Part shown: one piece after another, positions 24,087-31,360 of the stretch
Layout of the letters: each line of letters begins with the position of its first letter
How positions within the stretch are numbered: position 1 is the first letter of the stretch
Notes under the pieces: model-generated
The model's input: the letters and a program-made list of their open reading frames with translations, nothing else
Databases searched by the model: none
Told to the model about the DNA's origin: nothing
Origin: Oscillospiraceae bacterium
GTDB taxonomy: Bacteria > Bacillota > Clostridia > Oscillospirales > Oscillospiraceae
Assembly: GCA_902799075.1 (NCBI GenBank)
Contig: CADBYZ010000046.1
Location: 1-32,899, forward strand
DNA length: 32,899 bases
Direction: 5' to 3'
Program-made: the position numbers and the translations under genes

Positions 24087-25168
24087 CAGCGGTCAAGGCA
24101 GCTGAAGCAGGGGTCGATGCTGGCGATGATGAGACCGGCGTCGGCCACGCTGTTGCCGCGCAGCATGTAGGGCACCGTCGGGGTGTTCTTGTAGCTCGGC
24201 ACGTGTACGCTCAGACGGTAGTTGTTGAAGCCGCCGTTGCCCACGACCATCTGGGTCAGCTGGCCTCTGGGAGCCTCATGACGGCAGACGGCAGAGCCCT
24301 TCTGGATCTTGGGCAGCTTGTTGCCGAGGTTGATGGGGCCGTCGGGCAGGTTATTGAGCGCCTGCTCTATGATCTTGATGCTCTCATAGCACTCAAGGGC
24401 GCGCACCACCACGCGGGCAAACACGTCGCCGCTCTGCACCACGGGGATGTCGAATTTGAAGTCGCCGTAGGAGCAGTAGGGAGAATCGCGGCGTACGTCC
24501 ACATCTACACCCGAAGCACGGGCATGCGGGCCGATGGCGCCGAGGCGGATCGCCACATCACGTTCCAGAACGCCGACTCCCTTTGTACGCAGGGCGATGG
24601 TTTTGTCGTTGAGGGCAATTTCCACGATGCGGTCCATGGGGCCCTTGAGCTTGTCCAAGGATTTTAACAGCTTCGCCTTCAGCTCATCGTCGATGTCGCG
24701 CCGAGCGCCGCCGATGGTGACCATGGCATAGTTGACGCGGTTGCCGCTTAATTCCTCCAGCAGATCCATCACCAGCTCGCGCTCGTCCCAGATGTGCATG
24801 AACATACTGTCGTGACCGATGACGTGGCAGGCGACGCCCAGCCACAGCAGATGGGAGTGCAGGCGCTCGAGCTCGGCCGTGATGACGCGGATGTACTCGC
24901 CGCGCTTCGGTACCTCGACGCCGTTGATCTGTTCGACGCACATGGCGTAGGTCAGGGCGTGGGAGTGGGAGCAGATGCCGCACACGCGCTCGACCAGGAC
25001 CAGGGTCTGGATGGCGTTGCGCTCGGTGGCGAGCTTTTCGATGCCGCGGTGGTTGTAGCCCACAAAGACCTCGGCGTCCTTGATGAGTTCGCCTTCGGTA
25101 TAGAGCTTTGCGTGGATGGGCTCCTCCAATGCGGGATGGTAGGGGCCGATGGGAACGATATAACTCAT
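24086..25168 (-). CDS. mbhL: [NiFe] hydrogenase catalytic large subunit (group 4, MbhL-like)
   Basis: A 360-residue catalytic subunit. All four nickel-iron cysteines are present: Cys63 and Cys66 in RVCGICSHSH, Cys354 and Cys357 in DPCFSCLDR. That separates it from complex I NuoD and from the Mbx/Mbs sulfur enzymes, which lack them. The conserved Glu in HPALEEP (15-16) near the proton path is there. The protein ends two residues after Cys357 and has no cleavable C-terminal extension, so the usual HycI-type endopeptidase step should be unnecessary, as has been described for some group 4 enzymes such as CooH and EchE. It probably evolves H2 from ferredoxin. Ribosome-binding site AAGGAGGG; gap of one base after mbhK. 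Confidence 0.95.
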   Translation of the reverse strand: MSYIVPIGPYHPALEEPIHAKLYTEGELIKDAEVFVGYNHRGIEKLATERNAIQTLVLVERVCGICSHSHALTYAMCVEQINGVEVPKRGEYIRVITAELERLHSHLLWLGVACHVIGHDSMFMHIWDERELVMDLLEELSGNRVNYAMVTIGGARRDIDDELKAKLLKSLDKLKGPMDRIVEIALNDKTIALRTKGVGVLERDVAIRLGAIGPHARASGVDVDVRRDSPYCSYGDFKFDIPVVQSGDVFARVVVRALECYESIKIIEQALNNLPDGPINLGNKLPKIQKGSAVCRHEAPRGQLTQMVVGNGGFNNYRLSVHVPSYKNTPTVPYMLRGNSVADAGLIIASIDPCFSCLDR

Positions 25169-25169
25169 C

Positions 25170-25562
25170 TTATCCCTCCTTTATATTCTTTGCGCGAAGC
25201 TCGCTCAAGGGTGTGACCATGATCTGGCCCTTGCCTTGGGTCTCGAGCATCTCCTCGGGCAGGAAAAGCCGCTTGGAGGTGTCGAGTCCTTCAAACTCCA
25301 CACCGTAGAGCTCATTGAGCTCACGCTCCGGCCAGGTCGCCGCGCAGTCGTAGATTTCGCCGATGGAGGGAAGTGTCGTCTCACCCACCACATGGTAGGA
25401 CTCGATGACCGGCTCGACCTGGTATTCCCACGAAATATCCAGCTTCCCCTCTTCATTGAGGAAGCCGTGGATCATTGTGAGGATCACCCCGGCCTTTCGC
25501 ATCTTCTCCGCAATCGGTATGACCTGGTCTTTGGTAATGTCGATTCTCTTGTATGCCTGCAT
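25170..25562 (-). CDS. mbhK: Hydrogenase subunit MbhK (NuoC-like)
   Basis: A 130-residue NuoC/30-kDa subunit family protein that pairs with the large subunit. WEYQVEPVIESYHVVGETTL, the acidic ATWPERELNELYGVEFEG and RLFLPEE match the family. Start: the ATG at 25562 is placed 7-8 bases after AGAGGTGA; a GTG at 25571 is the only alternative. It is directly followed by mbhL. Confidence 0.9.
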   Translation of the reverse strand: MQAYKRIDITKDQVIPIAEKMRKAGVILTMIHGFLNEEGKLDISWEYQVEPVIESYHVVGETTLPSIGEIYDCAATWPERELNELYGVEFEGLDTSKRLFLPEEMLETQGKGQIMVTPLSELRAKNIKEG

Positions 25563-25637
25563 ACCTTTCACCTCTCTGCTTATTCCAAATTTCTCTGAAA
25601 CACATTTATATAGAAATGCGGCTTGACCCGCGATTTC

Positions 25638-26636
25638 TCAGCATATTCTTGGAAGCTGGGCTCCTGTAAGTTTTTGCAGGATCCGTTTTCCGCCGAAGGC
25701 CGTCTGCATGACGAGCCTGCCGGGATAGTCGGCGCTGACATAGCCGATAAGGGCGGCGTCCCGTCCTTCTTTGGTCTCGCGCATGGCCTTGAGTACCGTG
25801 TCCGCGTCGGCTGGGTCGACCACTGCAAGAAGTTTGCCTTCATTTGCGCAGTAAAGGGGCTCCAATCCCAGCATGCCGCAAGCGGCCCGCACCTGGGGAC
25901 GGATGGGGATTTTGTCCTCGTCGATCACGATGCCGAGATCGGTTCCCTCGATAAACTCATTGAGTGTGGTGGCGACACCGCCTCTTGTAGGATCGCGCAG
26001 AACGTGCACCCTCGCGCCGGTTTCAAGGATTTCTTTACAAAGGCCGTTCAGGGCAGCGCAGTCGGATGTAAGCTCTCCCTGCATCATGCCGCTGCGTGCC
26101 AGCATCACAGCGGTCCCATGGTCGCCTACCGTTCCGGACACGATCACCGCATCCCCCGCCCGGATGTTCTTCAGACTTAGGCCGGGAAATTTCAAAAAAC
26201 CGATACCGGCGGTATTGATATAGAGCTTGTCGCCTCTCCCCTTCTCGACGACCTTGGTGTCGCCGGTGACGATCTGCACCCCCGCTTTTTCGGCGGCAAG
26301 GCGGATGGATTCCACCACACGTTTGAGATCGTCTATGGGAAGCCCCTCTTCGAGAATCAGGGCGCAGCTTAAATATTTCGGCTCCGCACCGCAGACTGCA
26401 AGGTCGTTGACCGTACCGCAGACGGCGAGCTTTCCGATGTCACCGCCGGGGAAAAAGATGGGATCCACCACAAAGCTGTCAGTGGAAAAGGCCAGCTGTC
26501 CGTCGCCTTTGACGATCGCTCCGTCGCCCAGAGAATCCAGAGCGGGATTGGAAAAAGCCGGGACCAGCAGCTCCTCGATCAGGCGCGCGGTTTTTTTACC
26601 ACCGCTGCCGTAATCCAGTGTGATGATTTCTTCCAT
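25638..26636 (-). CDS. hypE: Hydrogenase maturation protein HypE
   Basis: A 332-residue PurM/SelD-like ATPase that dehydrates a carbamoyl group on its C-terminal cysteine to make the cyanide ligands of the active site. It ends in PRIC, the essential C-terminal motif with the acceptor cysteine. Other signatures: DYGSGGKKTARLI at the N-terminus, FSTDSFVVDPIFFPGGDIG, VTGDTKVVEKG and DPTRGGVATTLNE. Own AAGGAG site; gap of 107 bases containing palindromes after hypD. Confidence 0.96.
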   Translation of the reverse strand: MEEIITLDYGSGGKKTARLIEELLVPAFSNPALDSLGDGAIVKGDGQLAFSTDSFVVDPIFFPGGDIGKLAVCGTVNDLAVCGAEPKYLSCALILEEGLPIDDLKRVVESIRLAAEKAGVQIVTGDTKVVEKGRGDKLYINTAGIGFLKFPGLSLKNIRAGDAVIVSGTVGDHGTAVMLARSGMMQGELTSDCAALNGLCKEILETGARVHVLRDPTRGGVATTLNEFIEGTDLGIVIDEDKIPIRPQVRAACGMLGLEPLYCANEGKLLAVVDPADADTVLKAMRETKEGRDAALIGYVSADYPGRLVMQTAFGGKRILQKLTGAQLPRIC

Positions 26637-26656
26637 TTTAATAACTTCTCCTTATA

Positions 26657-26730
26657 GGCTCCCTCTCTGAGGGAGCCTCGCGACGCGCGGGAAGCGTGCG
26701 ACGAACACAGCTTTGCTGTCAGCAAAGCTG
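26657..26730. repeat. Palindromic repeat between hypD and hypE
   Basis: Two perfect hairpins: GGCTCCCTC / GAGGGAGCC (26657-26677, loop TCT) and CAGCTTTGCT / AGCAAAGCTG (26708-26730, loop GTC), followed by GACTGAGGGGGG. The block is of the same style as 16611-16743 and resembles dispersed intergenic units of gut Clostridia. It lies inside an otherwise tight operon. Confidence 0.55.
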
Positions 26731-26743
26731 ACTGAGGGGGGTT

Positions 26744-27823
26744 CTATATAATTTCAGCGTACTTCCAAGCTGCCGCACACGCGCCCTCGGACGAGACCAT
26801 GCAAGGGCCGACCGGGTCTTCCGGCGTGCAGGCTTTTCCGAACATGGGGCAGCGCTCCGGAGACAGTCTCCCGGTGATGACCTCGCCGCAGCGGCAGGCC
26901 GTGGGCGGCTCGGCGGATGCGTACCTGATTTGAAAACGCCGCTCGGCGTCAAACGCTTTGAGTTCCTCCCGCAGGCCGAGGCCGCTTGCCTCGATCCCGC
27001 CGAGCCCGCGCCAGACATCGAAACGCGGTTCAAAGCTCTGTGCCAGTATCCTCTGCGCAAGACGGTTCCCGCTTTGGGAGACGGCACGCGTGTATTTGTT
27101 TTCAAGCCGCGGCTGTTTCTCATGAAGCTGCTTTACGAGCCTGTACACCGCGAGCAGGATATCCTCCGGTTCAAAGCCCGCGATCACGGCGGGCAGGCTG
27201 TAGTCCTTCGGCAGGAAAGCAAAGCCGTCGGCGCCGATGATGGTCGCCACATGGCCGGGACACAGAAAGCCGTCCACATTGAAGCCATCCATGGCGATGA
27301 GCGTTCGCAGCGCGGGCTCCACCATCTTGAGCATCGACCAGAGGGAAAAGTTCTTCGCGCCTTTCTCCTGTGCGGTCAGCACCGCGGCAGCGGTACCGGG
27401 GGCGGTGGTCTCAAAGCCGACGCCGAGGAAAACCACCTGCTTGCCAGGGCTGTTCAGCGCTATCTCCACCGCATCCACCGGGGAATAGACGGTTTCGACC
27501 TTTGCGCCCAGAGCCTTTCTTCTAAGGAGGCTGTCCCCCGCTTTGCTGCCGGGTACGCGCAGCATGTCGCCGTAGCTTGTGACGATCACGTCCTTTTCCA
27601 TGCTCAGCTCCAGAACCGCGTCGATCACCTGCGGCGGTGTGACGCAGACCGGACAGCCGGGGCCGGAGAGAAGCTTTACCTCCTTCGGCAGCATGGACTT
27701 GATGCCCGCCTCGGCAATGGACATGGTGTGCGTGCCGCATACCTCCATGAGGCGGAGCTCGCCGGGGACAAGCTCCTGCATTTCTCTGAGCAGGGATGCC
27801 GTTTTCTCCTTATCCCAGGGCAT
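26744..27823 (-). CDS. hypD: Hydrogenase maturation protein HypD
   Basis: A 359-residue iron-sulfur scaffold on which the Fe(CN)2CO unit is assembled with HypC. Active cysteines: Cys29 in MEVCGTHTMS, Cys57 and Cys60 in GPGCPVCVT. A C-terminal [4Fe-4S] region has CRCGEV, CPMFGKAC and later cysteines; FETTAPGTAAAV is also typical. The start is taken at 27823, 9 bases after GGAGG, giving a 14-base overlap with hypC; an ATG at 27832 abuts the ribosome-binding site and longer in-frame extensions lie within hypC. Confidence 0.95.
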   Translation of the reverse strand: MPWDKEKTASLLREMQELVPGELRLMEVCGTHTMSIAEAGIKSMLPKEVKLLSGPGCPVCVTPPQVIDAVLELSMEKDVIVTSYGDMLRVPGSKAGDSLLRRKALGAKVETVYSPVDAVEIALNSPGKQVVFLGVGFETTAPGTAAAVLTAQEKGAKNFSLWSMLKMVEPALRTLIAMDGFNVDGFLCPGHVATIIGADGFAFLPKDYSLPAVIAGFEPEDILLAVYRLVKQLHEKQPRLENKYTRAVSQSGNRLAQRILAQSFEPRFDVWRGLGGIEASGLGLREELKAFDAERRFQIRYASAEPPTACRCGEVITGRLSPERCPMFGKACTPEDPVGPCMVSSEGACAAAWKYAEII

Positions 27824-28031
27824 TGCGCACATCCTCCCAGGCTTCGAGATCTTCCAGCGCCTGCTGCTCGGGCAGGCGTTCGATGGCAAAGCCCGCGTGC
27901 ACGATCACATAGTCGCCGATTTGGGGCCGGTCAATAAAGTCCACGCGGATCTCCCGCCGCATGCCCATCGCCTCACCCACGGCGATCTTGTCGTTTATCT
28001 CAACCAATTGTAAGGGAATTGCCAGACACAT
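27810..28031 (-). CDS. hypC: Hydrogenase assembly chaperone HypC
   Basis: A 73-residue HypC/HupF-family chaperone. It begins MCLAIP, with the essential Cys2 that holds iron, and has GDYVIVHAGFAIERL typical of the family. It shuttles the Fe(CN)2CO group from HypD to the large subunit. One base separates it from the hypF stop. Confidence 0.96.
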   Translation of the reverse strand: MCLAIPLQLVEINDKIAVGEAMGMRREIRVDFIDRPQIGDYVIVHAGFAIERLPEQQALEDLEAWEDVRNALG

Positions 28032-28032
28032 A

Positions 28033-30264
28033 TTATAAACCCTCTATCGCAGCCTGCGCGATCATCAGCTGGCCGAGGGACAGGCCCTCGTCATTGCAGG
28101 AAATGCGCCGGTGCCGGAGCACGCGGAAGCCCTCCCCTTCCAGCCTCGCAGGAAGCCGCGTCATGATATACATATTCTGAAAGCTGCCGCCGGAGAGAGC
28201 CACTGTCGAAATAGCGCTTGTCTCTCTTGCGGCGCGGCACTGCTGTACAGCCATTTCGATGAGCGTGTTCATAAAGCGCGCCGCGAGAACATCAGGGCTC
28301 TCGCCCCTGTTTCGCTGCATGACCATTTCGCGTATCATCTCCCGCCAGTCAAAGCGCAGCGGGCTGCCCGCCAGCATGCCGGGAAAGACGCCGTTGTCCT
28401 CCGCCGCCGCTGCTTCCAATAAAACAGCGCCCTGACCCTCGTAGCTGCATTGCGACTTGATGCCGAGCAGCGCGGCCACCCCGTCGAACAGGCGTCCCAT
28501 GCCGCTCGACAGCGGACAGTTGAGCCCGGCTGACAGCATTTTTTCAAAAAGCGCCGCGTTTTCGATCCCGGTGGTATCAAGACCCGCGTCATGGAGCAGC
28601 GCGAAGGCTACGCGGTCCGGCTCCTTTGTCACGAGATCGCCGCCGATGAGCGGGATCGGACGGATGGAACCAAAGCGCTCAAAGTCTTTGAAATCTCCGA
28701 TCAGACACTCCGCGCCCCAGCTTGACCCGTCAGTGCCGAGACCAGTGCCGTCCCAGACAAGGCCGATGAGCTTTTCAGACACACCGTTATCTGCCATACA
28801 GGCGGCAAGGTGCGCGTGATGATGCTGGACCCGGATGAGCGGAATGTTCTCACGCTCCGCCCGATCTGCCGCATATTCCGTGGACAGGTAATCCGGGTGC
28901 AGGTCGCAGGCGATCGCCCGGGGGTGAATGTCAAACAGGCGCTCAAAATGTGCGATCTGACCGCTATAGGCATCGAAGGTCTCCATGTTTTTGAGGTCTC
29001 CGATGTGTTGACTTGAAAATGCATAGCTGCCGCGCGAGAGGCAGAAGCTGGCCTTCTGCTCGGCCCCGCAGGCAAGGATGGGCGACAGTTCGCGGTCCAG
29101 GCGCACGGGAAACGGCACATAACCTCTCGAGCGTCGGGCGAAGTACTCCTGTCCGTCCAGCACCCAGCAGAGGGAATCATCACAGCGGGTCTGAATGTCG
29201 CGGTCATGGAGCAGGAAGCCGTCCGCGATGCCGCACAGAGCCTTCACCGCTTCGCGGTTGTCCGTCAGCATCGGGGTGTCGGAGAGATTGGCGCTGGTCA
29301 TGACCAGCATGTCGATGTCATTTCCGAAGAGCAGCACATGCAGCGGCGTGTACGGCAGCATCACGCCCATGCGGGCGTTTTCGCTCAGGTGCCATAGCCC
29401 AGGCTCCCGCTTTTTCAGCAGCACGATCGGGCGGCGAAAGCTCTCCAGAACGCCTTGCTCGTCCTCCGACAGCTCGCAGATTTTGCGGGTGCAGTCGGCA
29501 TCCCGGCACATGACGGCGAAGGGCTTTTCATCACGCTGTTTTCTGAGGCGAAGCGTCCGCGCGATCTCTGGTTCATCACAGCGGCAGGCCAGATGTATAC
29601 CCCCAAGGCCCTTGACAGCGACGATCTGCCCCGCCTTCAGGGCATCGCGCGCAAGCTCGATGGCGTCGCCAGCCACGCGCTGTCCGTCTTTATCGAGATA
29701 GAAAACCTCCGGCCCACATTTGGGGCAGCAGTCCGGCTGCGCGTGATAGCGGCGGTTTTCGATATCGTGGTACTCCCGTTCGCAGTCCGGGCACATCGGG
29801 AAGGCCGCCATGGAGGTTTTGGCCCGGTCGTAGGGTACATCCCGGATGATGGTAAAGCGCGGGCCGCAGTTAGTACAATTGATGAAGGGATAGCGGTAGC
29901 GCCGGTCTGCGGGATCTCTGAGCTCGCGCAGGCAGTCATCGCAGATGCAGATATCGGGAGAGATAAGCGTGTCGCGCAAAAGCTCGGTTTTGCTGTCGAG
30001 AATACGAAACTCGGCATAGCCCCTGAGCTCGTCGGAGTATTCGACCGTGAGCTCCTCGATGACCGCGAGCTTCGGCGCGCGCCGGGGCAGCTCCTCAGCG
30101 AAGCGCTCCAGCGCCTCGCGCTCTCCCTCAAGCTCCAGCTCCACGCCGGAGGAGGTGTTTTTGATATTGCCGAATAAGCCCCGCTCCCGCACCAGCTTAT
30201 GGACGAAGGGCCGAAAGCCCACGCCTTGCACAATTCCGCGTATATGTATCCACGCTTGCTCCAA
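28033..30264 (-). CDS. hypF: Carbamoyltransferase HypF
   Basis: A 743-residue enzyme (with this start) that activates carbamoyl phosphate and passes the carbamoyl group to HypE. Domains in order: acylphosphatase (GIVQGVGFRPF with catalytic Arg, SGVELELEG), two zinc fingers (CICDDC, INCTNC, CPDCEREY, CCPKC), YrdC-like (KGLGGIHLAC, KPFAVMCRD) and Kae1-like (VQHHHAHLAA, WDGTGLGTDGS). The frame is open to an ATG at 30333, but that ATG lies only 4 bases after the -10 box and has no ribosome-binding site. The TTG at 30264, with GGGGAG 11 bases upstream, puts the acylphosphatase domain at the usual distance from the N-terminus and is preferred. First gene of the 18-gene hydrogenase operon. Confidence 0.94.
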   Translation of the reverse strand: MEQAWIHIRGIVQGVGFRPFVHKLVRERGLFGNIKNTSSGVELELEGEREALERFAEELPRRAPKLAVIEELTVEYSDELRGYAEFRILDSKTELLRDTLISPDICICDDCLRELRDPADRRYRYPFINCTNCGPRFTIIRDVPYDRAKTSMAAFPMCPDCEREYHDIENRRYHAQPDCCPKCGPEVFYLDKDGQRVAGDAIELARDALKAGQIVAVKGLGGIHLACRCDEPEIARTLRLRKQRDEKPFAVMCRDADCTRKICELSEDEQGVLESFRRPIVLLKKREPGLWHLSENARMGVMLPYTPLHVLLFGNDIDMLVMTSANLSDTPMLTDNREAVKALCGIADGFLLHDRDIQTRCDDSLCWVLDGQEYFARRSRGYVPFPVRLDRELSPILACGAEQKASFCLSRGSYAFSSQHIGDLKNMETFDAYSGQIAHFERLFDIHPRAIACDLHPDYLSTEYAADRAERENIPLIRVQHHHAHLAACMADNGVSEKLIGLVWDGTGLGTDGSSWGAECLIGDFKDFERFGSIRPIPLIGGDLVTKEPDRVAFALLHDAGLDTTGIENAALFEKMLSAGLNCPLSSGMGRLFDGVAALLGIKSQCSYEGQGAVLLEAAAAEDNGVFPGMLAGSPLRFDWREMIREMVMQRNRGESPDVLAARFMNTLIEMAVQQCRAARETSAISTVALSGGSFQNMYIMTRLPARLEGEGFRVLRHRRISCNDEGLSLGQLMIAQAAIEGL

Positions 30265-30337
30265 GCTCCAGCATTCTCCCCTGCTTTGTATTTCCACATC
30301 TATCCAGCGCGTAAAAAGCGCATACACAGACATAGTG

Positions 30338-30365
30338 ATTATACCACAGTCTGTGTATTTAGCAA
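30338..30365 (-). promoter_or_regulatory. Predicted promoter of the hyp-mbh operon
   Basis: On the minus strand: TTGCTA (30365-30360), a 16-base spacer and TATAAT (30343-30338). It is the only good promoter found ahead of the 13-kb hydrogenase block. Confidence 0.7.
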
Positions 30366-30418
30366 GATAAGTCTTTCAATTTCAGTCGATTTCGGCGAAA
30401 AAACCACAAGATATTGTT

Positions 30419-30862
30419 TTAACGAAGTCCCGTCAGCCACAGGATAAGCCCGTATATTGCCCCGGTGCTCACGCCATATACGATCACCGGACCCGAGATC
30501 ACGAACATTTTGGCCGCAGTACCGGTGATTTTGCCCTCGGTCTTGTATTCCAGCGCCGGGGACACCACGGCGTTTGCAAATCCGGTGATCGGCACCAGGG
30601 TCCCGGCGCCGCCGAATTTGGCAAATTTGTCATAAACGCCGAAAGCCGTGAGCAGTGCCCCCAGCAGCACAAGCGTCACCGACACCGCGCCCGCCGCCGC
30701 GTCGCTCTCCATCCCGGCCCCCTCATACAGGCTGCGCAGGATCTGACCCGCCGTGCATATGAGTCCTCCGCTTACAAACGCGCGCAGCATGTTTCGCGCC
30801 GCCTTGGAGCGCGGCACATGCCGGGATACGTACTTGGAATACTCCTGTTTGTTCATGTCCAT
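30419..30862 (-). CDS. spoVAC: Stage V sporulation protein AC
   Basis: A 147-residue membrane protein of the SpoVAC family, part of the channel that moves dipicolinic acid into the forespore and out at germination. The N-terminal MNKQEYSKYVSRHVPRSKAA and GGLICTAGQ are family signatures; about four membrane helices follow (residues 30-50, 60-85, 88-105, 118-145). The first ATG has GGGGAGG 8 bases upstream. It is solitary: spoVAD and spoVAE, normally adjacent, are not in the window. A sigma-G-like promoter precedes it. Confidence 0.9.
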   Translation of the reverse strand: MDMNKQEYSKYVSRHVPRSKAARNMLRAFVSGGLICTAGQILRSLYEGAGMESDAAAGAVSVTLVLLGALLTAFGVYDKFAKFGGAGTLVPITGFANAVVSPALEYKTEGKITGTAAKMFVISGPVIVYGVSTGAIYGLILWLTGLR

Positions 30863-30900
30863 ATTCTGATCCTCCCCTGTCTTTAGTTCCGCTGCATGGA

Positions 30901-30929
30901 TAGTATGCGCCTCGCGGGAAACGGCATTC
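30901..30929 (-). promoter_or_regulatory. Predicted sigma-G (forespore) promoter of spoVAC
   Basis: On the minus strand: GAATG (30929-30925), a 17-base spacer and CATACTA (30907-30901). This fits the Bacillus sigma-G consensus (GHATR, about 18, CATNMTA), and spoVA genes belong to that regulon. No sigma-A promoter is visible here. Confidence 0.72.
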
Positions 30930-30961
30930 GATAAAAAAATGGAAAAAGAGAAAAATAATGC

Positions 30962-30990
30962 TTGACTTTATCGCAAGACCGCATTATAAT
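30962..30990 (+). promoter_or_regulatory. Promoter of tRNA-Ser
   Basis: TTGACT (30962-30967), a 17-base spacer and a perfect TATAAT (30985-30990), 40 bases before the mature tRNA. Confidence 0.88.
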
Positions 30991-31030
30991 GTCAAAGCTG
31001 ACAAGTTAACAAATACTTTTCGAGCAATAC

Positions 31031-31122
31031 GGAGTTGTCGCGTAGTTGGTCGAGCGCGCACGATTGGAAATCGTGTAGGGGTCAAAAGCTCCTCGAGAGT
31101 TCGAATCTCTCCAACTCCGCCA
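31031..31122 (+). tRNA. tRNA-Ser (anticodon GGA), with encoded CCA
   Basis: Class II tRNA. Acceptor stem GGAGTTG pairs with CAACTCC (31112-31118), followed by discriminator G and encoded CCA. The anticodon arm is CACGA-TTGGAAA-TCGTG, with GGA reading UCC/UCU serine codons. A long variable arm (TAGGGGTCAAAAGCTCCTC) and the T-arm GAGAGTTCGAATCTCT complete it. Confidence 0.96.
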
Positions 31123-31160
31123 AAAAGAAAGAGCCTGCCGCTGGCAGGTTCTTTCTTTTT
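31122..31160 (+). terminator. Terminator of tRNA-Ser
   Basis: An 18-bp stem with one G-U pair, starting in the CCA end (AAAAAGAAAGAGCCTGCC with its complement at 31143-31160), a 3-base loop GCT and a T-run. Confidence 0.88.
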
Positions 31161-31164
31161 CCTG

Positions 31165-31298
31165 TGGAGAGATTCAAATTTGTAATAGAACACGCCGGGG
31201 GCGTGTTCTTCGTCCAGTGCGCACACTGGACGATACCTCTATTTTGTTTTCCGATCTCACGCGAGGAAAACAAAATGCAAGCGAATCTCTCCAACTCC
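31165..31298. repeat. Hairpin cassette bounded by copies of the tRNA-Ser 3' end
   Basis: No gene. The block begins with TGGAGAGATTC (31165-31175) and ends with its inverted copy GAATCTCTCCA (31283-31293). The latter lies in a 17-base direct repeat of the tRNA-Ser 3' end (CGAATCTCTCCAACTCC, 31282-31298 and 31102-31118). Between them are three consecutive perfect hairpins: 10 bp at 31187-31209, 9 bp at 31211-31232 and 12 bp at 31241-31276. This looks like the footprint of a small mobile or tRNA-targeted element; no integrase is present. Confidence 0.6.
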
Positions 31299-31319
31299 AT
31301 CTCTCGATACAACACAACT

Positions 31320-31355
31320 ACCCCCGGAGAAGCTTTAGCGTCTCTCTCCGGGGGT
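31320..31355 (-). terminator. Hairpin after the VanX-like gene
   Basis: An 11-bp perfect stem (ACCCCCGGAGA / TCTCCGGGGGT) with a 14-base loop lies just past the stop at 31361. The T-tract on the minus strand is weak (AGTTGTGTTGT). Confidence 0.65.
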
Positions 31356-31360
31356 GCTGT

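Noticed and set aside
16895-25571. Respiratory complex I (NADH dehydrogenase) or a Mbx/Mbs sulfur reductase
   Set aside because: The large subunit keeps all four NiFe cysteines, hyp maturation genes are present, and there is no NADH-binding subunit.
31282-31298. Second tRNA gene
   Set aside because: Only 17 bases of the 3' end are repeated; no acceptor, D or anticodon arm precedes them.
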